Positions 1 to 7,957 of a DNA stretch of 26,731 nt are shown here, piece after piece. Below the pieces are notes generated by a model. The model did no database searches. It was not told where the DNA came from and saw only the letters and a list, made by a program, of their open reading frames with translations. The stretch's first letter is position 1, and each line of letters begins with the position of its first letter. The stretch spans positions 1 to 26,731 of the forward strand of contig QNEM01000006.1 in NCBI GenBank assembly GCA_003645215.1, in the 5' to 3' direction. The DNA comes from Gammaproteobacteria bacterium (GTDB taxonomy: Bacteria; Pseudomonadota; Gammaproteobacteria; Eutrophobiales; Eutrophobiaceae). The translations under genes were made by a program, and so were the position numbers.

Positions 1-369
1 CAGCAGGAAGTTGTTTTCCTTGCTATCAGCCATGAGAACGCATGTGAATATTGTATGTCGGCCCACAGTATGCTCGCAGATCAGATGTCAGGCGTACCGG
101 CAGACATACTTGAAGCCATTCGTAATGATCAACCTGTGCCTGATGCCGAATTAGAGGCCCTCTGCCAATTTAGCAAGATAGTGGTGCGAAAGCGCGGTTT
201 TTTATCGCAGAATGAAATTGATGATTTCATTAATGCCGGTTTCACAGAACGTCATGTCCTTGAAGTTGTATTGGCGGTAGCTGTAAAAACATTAAGTAAT
301 TATTCAAACCACCTGTTTCAGACAGAGGTTGATGAAATGTTTTCTGACTATCAGTGGACCAGGACGTAA
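1..369 (+). CDS. AhpD/carboxymuconolactone decarboxylase-family protein (5' partial)
   Basis: The reading frame is open from base 1, so the start lies upstream of the window; 122 residues are visible. It contains a Cys-x-x-Cys followed four residues later by His (Cys15, Cys18, His22 of the visible part) preceded by Glu12, the redox-site pattern of AhpD-like members of the carboxymuconolactone decarboxylase family (PF02627). Such proteins act as thiol-dependent peroxidases or reductants, or as enzymes of unknown role. The C-terminal half (FINAGFTERHVLEVVLAVAV, then an N-x-x-N segment) is the usual helical bundle. An internal ATG at 55 lies after the Cys pair and would delete the active site, so it is not the start. 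It ends 121 bp before the next gene on the same strand. A link to the ketone operon downstream is not shown. Confidence 0.8.
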   Translation, partial: QQEVVFLAISHENACEYCMSAHSMLADQMSGVPADILEAIRNDQPVPDAELEALCQFSKIVVRKRGFLSQNEIDDFINAGFTERHVLEVVLAVAVKTLSNYSNHLFQTEVDEMFSDYQWTRT

Positions 370-490
370 TAGTATATGTAGCAGCTGGCATAAATTAGAG
401 GCGATAGTTTTACCCCTACAGCCATTGGCAAAGAACTTTCTTATCCAGCCTCTGGCAATCATGTAGGGGATGGTATGCTACGATGAAATT

Positions 491-1282
491 ATGTGTCTTA
501 TCTTACTTGCCTGGAAAATGCAGGATGACAATCCATTGGTGTTGCTGGCTAATCGAGATGAGTATTATGAGCGGCCTACGACATCTGCTCATTTCTGGGA
601 CGATGAGAAACAACTACTGGCCGGGCGTGATGAAATAGCTGGAGGTTCGTGGCTGGGGATTAGACGGAATGGTCGTTTTGCCGCAGTCACTAACTACCGG
701 GTTCCTGTTTTCAAGCAGCCATCCGAAATTGCACAAACATGTTCGCGGGGTCTGTTGGTCACTGACTATCTACTGGGGGAAAAATCACCAGGACAGTTTA
801 ACAATGATATAAATACGAGTCTGTACAGCCCTTTCAATTTACTTATCGGCACAGCTGATGAATTGCTTTATTACTCAAGTCAGTCAGGCCAGCAAAAGGT
901 ACTTGCACCAGGTATTTATGGTCTTAGTAATCATCTGCTGGATAGTTCCTGGCCAAAGGTGATGTCAGGCAAACAGGCCCTGGAATCAGCATTGAAGCAA
1001 AATGTGGACAGCAGGGAATTATTGTCGATATTACAGGATCGTAAGCTGGCTCCCGACCATGAGTTGCCGGATACCGGTGTAGGCATAGAACTGGAACGCA
1101 TGTTGGCACCGCGATTCATACACTCAGCAACATACGGAACGCGCTCCAGCACTTGCATTAGAATCAATAATTTTGGCGATGTTGATTTTACCGAATTAAG
1201 TTTCGGTTCGAATGCCGAGCTCCTTCATGAAGGTAATTTTCAGTTCAAAATAAGCAATGAGTCAAAAACCCAATTTCTTTGA
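491..1282 (+). CDS. NRDE family (TANGO2-like) protein
   Basis: A 263-residue protein of the NRDE/TANGO2 family (PF05742, formerly DUF833). It starts MCLILLAW and has the diagnostic Asn-Arg-Asp-Glu motif in 'LLANRDEYYERP', followed by 'LAGRDEIAGGSWLGI', all in the expected N-terminal third. The family carries a conserved second-residue Cys and is widespread in bacteria and eukaryotes; proposed roles include haem or lipid handling, and no catalytic reaction is firmly established. I chose the ATG at 491 rather than the upstream in-frame ATG at 470 because family members begin directly with MCL. The purine-rich stretch at 465-474 could serve either start but is too close to 470. A tie to the catabolic genes is only positional. 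Confidence 0.85.
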   Translation: MCLILLAWKMQDDNPLVLLANRDEYYERPTTSAHFWDDEKQLLAGRDEIAGGSWLGIRRNGRFAAVTNYRVPVFKQPSEIAQTCSRGLLVTDYLLGEKSPGQFNNDINTSLYSPFNLLIGTADELLYYSSQSGQQKVLAPGIYGLSNHLLDSSWPKVMSGKQALESALKQNVDSRELLSILQDRKLAPDHELPDTGVGIELERMLAPRFIHSATYGTRSSTCIRINNFGDVDFTELSFGSNAELLHEGNFQFKISNESKTQFL

Positions 1283-1388
1283 TTCAAAATATAAATTGTA
1301 TTAGGGTATAAAATGGCATTAACAAATTCATATTTTATTATTTATATAATTCAATTCTACATAACTCAATTCAATGAGAGGACGTACC

Positions 1389-1844
1389 ATGAAGCTTGAA
1401 CCACTTATGACTTATTACGCAAATTTAGGCACTGTACTTGATGTTGGCAGCGCACCATCCGGTAATCGTTTAATTATAGAAGTACATGGCGGCGAATTCA
1501 AAGGGGAAAAACTAAATGGCAAGTTACGTGATGCGAGTTGTGCTGACTGGATGACCGTTAGTGAAGGTTATGGACACCTGGATGTGCGTGCAACCTTCGA
1601 AACTGATGACGGTGCCATCATCTATGTACAATACTTTGGTGTACTGGAATTCACCCCTGGCATACAGGCAGCACTCGCTGGTGAAGGTGATACTAATTTT
1701 GGAGATCAGGTTTTCTTCACCCAGCCACGCATGCAAACTGGCGATCCACGTTATACCTGGGTGAATAATATCCTTTGCGTGGGACAGGGTCGTCTGCTTC
1801 CAGGCAAGGTGGAGTATCAGGTATTTCAATTAGTAAATGACTAA
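1389..1844 (+). CDS. DUF3237 family protein
   Basis: A 151-residue protein that matches the DUF3237 (UPF0311/PF11578) pattern: an N-terminal beta-rich stretch with a Gly-rich 'EVHGGEFKGEKLNGKL', a central 'GHLDVRATFETDDGAIIYVQYFG' and a C-terminal 'FFTQPRMQTGDPRYTWVNN' block ending in a short beta strand. The family is a small barrel-like domain of unknown biochemical function. Members are often found beside catabolic dehydrogenases, which fits but does not prove a role here. The start at 1389 is preferred over the ATG at 1374 because a GAGAGGA ribosome binding site (1375-1381) is correctly spaced from it and overlaps the earlier ATG. No signal peptide; probably cytoplasmic. Confidence 0.8.
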   Translation: MKLEPLMTYYANLGTVLDVGSAPSGNRLIIEVHGGEFKGEKLNGKLRDASCADWMTVSEGYGHLDVRATFETDDGAIIYVQYFGVLEFTPGIQAALAGEGDTNFGDQVFFTQPRMQTGDPRYTWVNNILCVGQGRLLPGKVEYQVFQLVND

Positions 1845-1989
1845 ATACAATCATAAATGAGCAACCCGTGTCGCTTATAAACTATAGTCCTTGCATGAAC
1901 TGCTAATTTGATAGCTGTTGTCCTATGAGAATTAAATTTTCAATGGTTTCACAAATTCTGATTTCATAAACCTCTGGGAGGATATTTAA

Positions 1990-3003
1990 ATGTCTGAAAC
2001 TAATCATGTTTGGCGATTACGTAAACGGCCTGTTGGCGATATAAGTGATGATGACCTGAGTTTCGAAGAAGAATCTATTCCCGAACCAGCAGATGGCGAA
2101 TGTCTGTTCCGTCTTAATTACCTGTCACTGGATCCGACCAATCGGATATGGATGAGTGATATGGATCAATATATGCCGCCTGTAGCAATTGATGCTCCGA
2201 TGCGTGGTGTGGTTTGCGGAACGGTAATTAAAAGCAAGAATACAGCGTTTAAAGAGGGTGATATTGTCAGTGGCATTGGTACCTGGGCAGACTATCAGGT
2301 AGCCAGCCCGGAAACAGTTAGTCCTCTGGGTGATATTGGCTCAGTTCCGGTAATCGATGCCTTCGCTACCCTTGCCCTGGTTGGTCCAACTGCCTATTTC
2401 GGACTGCTTGATATTACTGAGCCGCAGGCTGGTGAAACTGTGGTGGTTTCGGCTGCTGCCGGTGCTGTCGGTTCGATCGTAGGCCAGATTGCCAGGATTA
2501 AGGGTTGCCACGTTGTTGGAATTGCCGGCACGGATGAGAAATGCCAATGGATTACTGAGGAACTGGGCTTTGATCAGGCTATTAATTACAAAACGGAAAA
2601 TGTAGCTGAAGCACTGAAACGTACATGTCCAAACGGAATTGATATCTATTTTGATAATGTGGGCGGCGATATCCTTGATGCCTGTCTCAAGTTAATGAAC
2701 TTAAAGGGCCGTATCTCAACCTGTGGACTTATCTCGCAATACAACGCGACAGAGGATGTGCCGGGGCCAAAGAATTATCCAATGATCCTGATGCAGCGAC
2801 TCAAGGTGCAGGGCTTTATTATTCTTGATTATGTTGACCGTTATCCTGAGGCAATCTCGGCCCTGAGCCAGTGGCTGGCTGAGGGCAAGATCAAGGTTCG
2901 TCTGGATGTTATCGATGGTCTTGAGAATGCACTGGATACAGTGAAAAAACTATACACCGGAGCCAACAGTGGCAAGTTGATGATTCGGGTCAAGAACGTC
3001 TGA
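1990..3003 (+). CDS. NADP-dependent medium-chain oxidoreductase (PTGR/CurA-like)
   Basis: A 337-residue zinc-independent medium-chain dehydrogenase/reductase of the leukotriene B4 12-hydroxydehydrogenase/prostaglandin reductase group, which reduces C=C bonds conjugated to a carbonyl using NADPH. The N-terminal GroES-like half has 'LSLDPTNRIWMSD' typical of this group and lacks the Cys/His zinc ligands of alcohol dehydrogenases. The Rossmann half has 'AAAGAVGSIVGQIA' near residue 155 and 'FDNVGGDILDACL' further on, both hallmarks of the family. A strong GGGAGGA site lies just upstream. It is the last gene before the 390-bp regulatory gap and precedes the sigma54 promoter, so it is probably not in the same transcript as the carboxylase. 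An enone reductase would suit ketone metabolism, but the substrate is unknown. Confidence 0.85.
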   Translation: MSETNHVWRLRKRPVGDISDDDLSFEEESIPEPADGECLFRLNYLSLDPTNRIWMSDMDQYMPPVAIDAPMRGVVCGTVIKSKNTAFKEGDIVSGIGTWADYQVASPETVSPLGDIGSVPVIDAFATLALVGPTAYFGLLDITEPQAGETVVVSAAAGAVGSIVGQIARIKGCHVVGIAGTDEKCQWITEELGFDQAINYKTENVAEALKRTCPNGIDIYFDNVGGDILDACLKLMNLKGRISTCGLISQYNATEDVPGPKNYPMILMQRLKVQGFIILDYVDRYPEAISALSQWLAEGKIKVRLDVIDGLENALDTVKKLYTGANSGKLMIRVKNV

Positions 3004-3168
3004 GAGCGTATTTCAAACCCCCACTCAAATATCAGTAATTTGTTGGGAAATCATCAACTTCATACAAATAGACTCCAAATCAGGGTCTGGTGAGTGAGCA
3101 TATTTCCGGGTTTGTACCCATAATTAATGACTATTCAGAATGAAAGTGATCCAATGCGTACTATTATT

Positions 3169-3175
3169 GAACGGT
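3169..3175 (-). promoter_or_regulatory. Candidate upstream activator site (ACCGTTC core)
   Basis: The + strand reads ATTGAACGGTCTATG here; its complement carries ACCGTTC, the core of the repeated sites at 18436-18495. Its edge lies 86 bp upstream of the -24 box at 3261. In the 18.4-kb array the corresponding distance is 89 bp, a normal range for a sigma54 activator. It is a single short match, so it is an inference. Confidence 0.4.
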
Positions 3176-3260
3176 CTATGAAACCTTTAGCTGATTAATA
3201 TTCAGAATAAACTCATTAAAAAACATTTAGTTATCCACGAAAGGTTAGAAAATATGCTCT

Positions 3261-3276
3261 TGGCACAATGGTTGCT
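3261..3276 (+). promoter_or_regulatory. Sigma54 (RpoN) -24/-12 promoter of the ketone carboxylase operon
   Basis: TGGCAC (-24), five bases, then TTGCT (-12), giving GG and GC blocks at the invariant spacing. It agrees with the consensus TGGCAC-N5-TTGCW at every specified position. The predicted transcription start is near 3287, leaving a leader of about 105 nt before the ATG at 3394. The operon ends against a gene for a sigma54 activator, which strongly supports the assignment. Confidence 0.85.
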
Positions 3277-3393
3277 AGTATATATCTCACAAATAATAAA
3301 CAAGTAAAACAGTAATTCTAAATTCATGTCTGCTGCTTGAGTTTCACTCCAGGAAAGCAACGTAGTTAGAACAATCAACAAAGGTAACTCGCT

Positions 3394-5331
3394 ATGGGAA
3401 TGCAAGTAAATATCGACAACGGTGGTACGTTGACGGATATATGTGTACTAAAAGATGACAATTTTTATAAAACGAAGACCTTAACAACACCCTATGACTT
3501 GAGTAAGTGCTTTTTTGATGGCTTACGCGCTGTCTCGAAGGAGGTCTATGGCGAGGAAGATGTTGCCAAGCTGCTGGCCGAAGTTGAGCATATTCGTTAC
3601 TCAACAACCCAGGGAACCAATGCAATAGTTGAACGCAAGGGGCCAAAACTGGGACTGGTTTTGAATAAAGGCAACGCTGATCTTTGTAAACGACTAAGAG
3701 TTCACGATGAAGAGTTGTATGACTTTTTAGTTGGAGACCGGGTCGGAGAAATTGACCTTGATGATCTGAGTGATAAATCAAAGGCGGCAGATTTGGCGAC
3801 GGTTATCACTACACTGACGTCAAATGGTGCAAATCGTATTGTGGTATGTTTTGACACCGATCAGGCAGGTCAGTACGAATCGCAGTTCAAGTTGATTGCA
3901 TTTGATACTTACCCGCGTCATTTATTGGGTGCCGTGCCAATGCTGTTTGCCAGTGAGTTGGTTGATGATATTTCAGCCGATCGTCGAGGCTGGACTGCTC
4001 TACTCAATTCGTTTCTTCATCCTGCGATGGAAGGCTTTCTTTACAATGCTGAAAATCGGTTGCGTGAATATCGTACCAGGAACCCATTGTTGATTTTCCG
4101 TAACGACGGTAATGCCTCACGGGTAGCGAAAACAATAGCGCTCAAAAGTTACAGCTCTGGTCCACGCGGGGGAATGGAAGGGGTTAAATCTTTCAGCAAG
4201 GAGTATAAGCTTACCAATGTATTATCAATGGATATCGGTGGAACCACCACGGATATTGGATATGTTGCTAACTTTAATGTTGATGAAGACAGGCGGGGAA
4301 AGGTTGAGGGCATAGCTATCTCTTTTGGATTATGTGAAATACTCAGTGAGGGTGTGGGTGGAAGTTCTATCTTGTCCATAGTAGATGGCGCCATTCAAGT
4401 GGGTCCCGAAAGTGTAGGGGCCGTTCCCGGGCCTGCAAGTTTTGGCCGAGGTGGTAAAAACTCTACCATTACGGATGTTAATTTATTGATGGGTTTGCTG
4501 GATCCCTCTACTTATTTTGGTGGTGGTCTGGCACTCGATGTTGAAAGAGCTCGCGCTGCAATTGATGAGAATATAGCGACACCGTTGGGTCTTTCTGCTG
4601 ATGAAGCACTACATAAGCTTCGCAGCGCCTATGAACAAAAGATTGCTGATGCACTCAGTGGTTTTGCCGAGATCAAAGAAGATACTGTATTACTGGCATT
4701 TGGTGGTGCAGGCCCAATGAATGCCTGTGGTGTTGCTGAAAAAGCAGGTATCAATACCGTGTTTGTACCAAAGACGGCCGCTGTATTTAGTGCCTTTGGA
4801 ATTGGTTCCTGCGATATTGGGCAGAATTATTCAGTTGTATTGACAGATCATAAACAAAAAGCTCTTGCGGAAGCTCATGCATTACTTTTTGAAAGGGCAG
4901 AACGTGATATGTTTGCTGAAGGCTTTGCCAAAGGTGACTATGAAATAAGTGCTCAATTAGTGGGTGAAAAAGGTACAGAAGAATCGGTCCATGAATTGGA
5001 TGAAAATATCGCTTTTCCACAAGAATTATCAGGTGCAGATTCAATTACCCTGGAAGTTTCGGCCAGGAAACCCTTGAAAATTGAAGATAACACACAAGCC
5101 AAAGTTGAAAAACTTAATCCAGCCAAATCTTCAACAAACCGTTCAATCATGGGTGAGAATCAGGAGTGGCAGGATGTACCTGTTTATGAGGTCAGCTATA
5201 TGGCCCCGGGCGCACATGGCAGCGGCCCTGCAATAATTGAAGAGGACTTTTTCACTTGCCTGGTACTAGAGGGCTGGGAATTTGTCGTGACTGAAGCAGG
5301 TGATATCCGTATCACCAGGGGGACTAAATAA
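3394..5331 (+). CDS. Ketone carboxylase, HyuA-like ATPase subunit (first; Apc1-like)
   Basis: A 645-residue member of the hydantoinase A/oxoprolinase family (ASKHA fold). The two phosphate-binding loops are visible: 'DNGGTLTD' at residues 8-15 and 'DIGGTTTD' at 280-287. The family Gly-rich 'AFGGAGPMNACG' begins at 435. In acetone and acetophenone carboxylases these subunits use ATP to phosphorylate substrates (bicarbonate and the ketone enolate). The predicted size, about 70 kDa, and its place as first gene before a small gamma-like gene match Apc1 of acetophenone carboxylase. The first loop reads DNGG rather than the usual D-I/T-GG. The gene overlaps the next by one base (TAATG), so translation is coupled. 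The start follows an AAAGG site about nine bases upstream. A hydantoinase or oxoprolinase is less likely because of the neighbours. Confidence 0.85.
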   Translation: MGMQVNIDNGGTLTDICVLKDDNFYKTKTLTTPYDLSKCFFDGLRAVSKEVYGEEDVAKLLAEVEHIRYSTTQGTNAIVERKGPKLGLVLNKGNADLCKRLRVHDEELYDFLVGDRVGEIDLDDLSDKSKAADLATVITTLTSNGANRIVVCFDTDQAGQYESQFKLIAFDTYPRHLLGAVPMLFASELVDDISADRRGWTALLNSFLHPAMEGFLYNAENRLREYRTRNPLLIFRNDGNASRVAKTIALKSYSSGPRGGMEGVKSFSKEYKLTNVLSMDIGGTTTDIGYVANFNVDEDRRGKVEGIAISFGLCEILSEGVGGSSILSIVDGAIQVGPESVGAVPGPASFGRGGKNSTITDVNLLMGLLDPSTYFGGGLALDVERARAAIDENIATPLGLSADEALHKLRSAYEQKIADALSGFAEIKEDTVLLAFGGAGPMNACGVAEKAGINTVFVPKTAAVFSAFGIGSCDIGQNYSVVLTDHKQKALAEAHALLFERAERDMFAEGFAKGDYEISAQLVGEKGTEESVHELDENIAFPQELSGADSITLEVSARKPLKIEDNTQAKVEKLNPAKSSTNRSIMGENQEWQDVPVYEVSYMAPGAHGSGPAIIEEDFFTCLVLEGWEFVVTEAGDIRITRGTK

Positions 5332-5738
5332 TGAAAGTACTAATGACTGAATATCTCCGTATTGATCTTGATACAGAGAATTGGGAATGTCGTGTCTGTG
5401 AGCATGTGATTGGTTCGGCAAGGGGCAACTATAAAGAAGGCTTGCTGGTATACAACCGTGACCCGGCAGATATTCATCCGCATGTGATCGATCCGGAAAA
5501 ATACCGTTTTACATTTTGCCCGGATAAGGACTGGGTCAATATTCTTGAATTCTATTGTCCAGATTGCGCTACCCAGGTCGAAGTTGAGTACGCAATGCCA
5601 GGCCATGAACCACTCTATGATATGGAAGTTGATGTCGATGCACTTAAAGAACAGTGGAGCCATAGAGAGGAAATAACGGAAGTGACTATTGGACCAGATG
5701 TATTAGGTGCAAGTAAACGTCATCAGCATAACCATTAA
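5331..5738 (+). CDS. Ketone carboxylase small zinc-type gamma subunit (AcxC/Apc2-like)
   Basis: A 135-residue protein of the acetone carboxylase gamma-subunit family (PF08882). It has 'WECRVC' (Cys20, Cys23) and 'FYCPDC' (Cys76, Cys79) with a further Cys63, which together make a likely structural zinc site, and a His-rich tail. In acetone and acetophenone carboxylases the gamma subunit is a structural part of the core complex. The calculated size of about 15 kDa matches Apc2. This gene is the clearest sign that the operon encodes a ketone carboxylase, because hydantoinases and oxoprolinases lack it. It overlaps the stop of the preceding gene by one base, and the next gene starts 59 bp later. 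Confidence 0.9.
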   Translation: MKVLMTEYLRIDLDTENWECRVCEHVIGSARGNYKEGLLVYNRDPADIHPHVIDPEKYRFTFCPDKDWVNILEFYCPDCATQVEVEYAMPGHEPLYDMEVDVDALKEQWSHREEITEVTIGPDVLGASKRHQHNH

Positions 5739-5797
5739 TTCTGGTTATGCCTTTATGAACTATAAATCAAACTACTAAAGTAATAGGAAAGTAGATT

Positions 5798-7942
5798 ATG
5801 AAACGAATATCAGTAGATATCGGCGGTACGTTCACAGATTGTTTTTTGGTTTGGGATGACAAGTATATTGAAACCAAGGCATTAACAACGCATCAAAATC
5901 TGGCACTGGGCTTCAACGAGGCGGTAGAAAAGGCCTATCACGAGCTGAATATTACGATGGAAGATATCCTCTCCCAGGTTGATTCTGTTCGCTATGCGAC
6001 AACACTGGGCACCAATGCCCTGATTGAACACAAGGGCCCGCGTATTGGCATGTTAGTGACTGCCGGCTTTGAATCGACAGTACCCTTGAGTCGTGCCAGA
6101 GGCTATGGTGAGGGACTGGATAAATTAGGTATGGCAAATCTGCCGGATGCACAACGCCCGGATCCCCTGGTATTGCCACACATGATCGAAGGTGTACGTG
6201 AGCGTCTTGATTTTGAAGGCAAGCTGGTAATGCCGCTTGATGAGCCAGACCTTAGAAACAAGATCCGGACATTGGTTGATAAGGGCGCACAGATCATAGT
6301 TGTCTGCCTGATAAATTCGGTGGTTAACCCGGAGCATGAAAAGCGCGTGGAACAAATCCTTCTGGACGAATACCCCTCACATTTGCTGGGGGCTATCCCG
6401 GTCATCCTGTCTCATCGTGTTGCCGGACGAAAGGGCGAATATGTTCGTGCTTCTTCGGCCATTGTCGATGGTTATTTGCATTCAACCATGTATCACGCGA
6501 TGACACAGTTGGAGCAGAATCTGCGTGCACATGCTTATGAGAAACCAATGTTGGTCATCCATAATTCTGGTGGTATGGCGCAGCTAAATTCTACTGATGC
6601 ATTACAGACAATCCACTCTGGCCCTGTTTCAGGAATTAGTGCGGCCGAACATCTGGCTAAAGAAGCCGACCTTGGCAGCGTTGTATCAACCGACATGGGT
6701 GGTACCAGTTATGATATTGGTATTGTCGTCGAAGGTGGAATCAAGCACTATGATTTTAACCCGGTGATTGACCGTTGGCTGGTTTCTGTGCCTATGGTTC
6801 ACCTGGTGACACTGGGTGCCGGCGGTGGTTCTATCGCATCTTATGATCGCATGTATGAAACGGTTGCCGTTGGACCAAGAAGTGCGGGTTCTGATCCTGG
6901 TCCAGCCTGTTATGATCGTGGCGGCATGTTTCCAACGGTGACAGATGCTGATTTGACTCTGGGTTATCTAGACGCAGAAAATTATGCCGGTGGTAGTATT
7001 CCGCTGAATCTAAAACGTTCAAATTTTGCGATTGAAGAAGCACTTTGTGATGATCTCGATGTTGAGGTGGTAGAAGCCGCCTTAATGATTAAGGAAAAAG
7101 TCGATGCCAACATGGCCAATGGTGTGAATACGGAGTTGCGTGCACGAGGCTATGACCCTGAAGATTTTACCATGCTGGCGTATGGCGGAAATGGACCGCT
7201 CCACTGTTGTGGTATTGCTGGCCGCTTAAACATTGATAAAATTCTGGCGACACCCATGAGTTCAGTTTTTTCTGCAGTGGGTGCGGGTAATATGCATCAA
7301 ATGCATATTCATGAAAACTCTTTGTTTTTGGTGTTGTATGATTCAAATTCCCGTCATGTATTTGATAACTATGATCGCTTTAACGGTATTGTTGCGGATC
7401 TGAGTGGGCGTGGGGAAGCTGATTTATTAAGGCAGGGTGTTGATGGAGACAAGATCTTGCATTCCCTGGAACTTGATATGCGCTACGGTAACCAGCTGGT
7501 ACAAACCACAGTAGTGGTTCCAAAGCATACGCTTGAATCTGCTGCAGATGTGCTCAGTATTCTGGATCTGTTTTCAACTGACTATGGCAAACGATTTGGT
7601 GAAGGTAGCCAGGCGCCGGAAGCGGGAATTCGTATCAATACGGTTCGAGTGGCTTCATATGTAGAACATGAAACAGTTCACTTCAAACACATCAAACCTG
7701 TCGCTGAAAACAAGCGTAAGGCACCGCCTGAGCCAGCAACTACGCGCAAGTGTTACTTTGTCGGTGAGGATAAAGCTGTTGACACGCCGGTCTGGCACAA
7801 ACCAGACATACCGCCAGGTACAGAGATCGTTGGTCCTGGCATTGTGGCATCTGATGTCACCACCTACCTGATCGAAAAAGGTTGGAAATATGTCTCAGCT
7901 GAGCAGGGTGCTGTCTGGTTCCTGCGTGATGAAAAGAATTAA
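5798..7942 (+). CDS. Ketone carboxylase, HyuA-like ATPase subunit (second; Apc3-like)
   Basis: A 714-residue second hydantoinase A/oxoprolinase-family subunit, clearly diverged from the 645-residue one upstream. The first phosphate loop is canonical, 'DIGGTFTD' at residues 7-14, and the second is 'DMGGTSYD' at 299-306. The 'AYGGNGPLHCCG' stretch begins at 461, followed by 'ATPMSSVFSAVGAGNM'. Having two different ATPase subunits in one operon is the pattern of acetophenone carboxylase (alpha and alpha-prime), whereas classical acetone carboxylase AcxABC has only one HyuA-like subunit. One ATPase probably handles bicarbonate and the other the ketone. A GGAAAG site precedes the ATG. The stop lies 15 bp before the HyuB-like gene. 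Confidence 0.88.
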   Translation: MKRISVDIGGTFTDCFLVWDDKYIETKALTTHQNLALGFNEAVEKAYHELNITMEDILSQVDSVRYATTLGTNALIEHKGPRIGMLVTAGFESTVPLSRARGYGEGLDKLGMANLPDAQRPDPLVLPHMIEGVRERLDFEGKLVMPLDEPDLRNKIRTLVDKGAQIIVVCLINSVVNPEHEKRVEQILLDEYPSHLLGAIPVILSHRVAGRKGEYVRASSAIVDGYLHSTMYHAMTQLEQNLRAHAYEKPMLVIHNSGGMAQLNSTDALQTIHSGPVSGISAAEHLAKEADLGSVVSTDMGGTSYDIGIVVEGGIKHYDFNPVIDRWLVSVPMVHLVTLGAGGGSIASYDRMYETVAVGPRSAGSDPGPACYDRGGMFPTVTDADLTLGYLDAENYAGGSIPLNLKRSNFAIEEALCDDLDVEVVEAALMIKEKVDANMANGVNTELRARGYDPEDFTMLAYGGNGPLHCCGIAGRLNIDKILATPMSSVFSAVGAGNMHQMHIHENSLFLVLYDSNSRHVFDNYDRFNGIVADLSGRGEADLLRQGVDGDKILHSLELDMRYGNQLVQTTVVVPKHTLESAADVLSILDLFSTDYGKRFGEGSQAPEAGIRINTVRVASYVEHETVHFKHIKPVAENKRKAPPEPATTRKCYFVGEDKAVDTPVWHKPDIPPGTEIVGPGIVASDVTTYLIEKGWKYVSAEQGAVWFLRDEKN

Positions 7943-7957
7943 AGGGGTAATATTATT

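Larger units (their letters stand above)
3004..3393. other. 390-bp regulatory gap before the carboxylase operon
   Basis: There is no convincing gene here. The minus-strand ORF at 3202-3405 is AT-rich and runs across the promoter. The gap contains a perfect -24/-12 sigma54 promoter at 3261-3276, a GAACGGT element (3169-3175, the inverse of the ACCGTTC core seen in the 18.4-kb array) 86 bp upstream of it, and two copies of TATTCAGAAT (3132-3141 and 3199-3208) that flank that element. No clear factor-independent terminator for the preceding oxidoreductase gene was seen. Confidence 0.7.

Noticed and set aside
3202..3405. Minus-strand ORF of 67 codons
   Set aside because: It spans the consensus sigma54 promoter and the leader of the carboxylase operon, and its AT-driven composition does not look coding.
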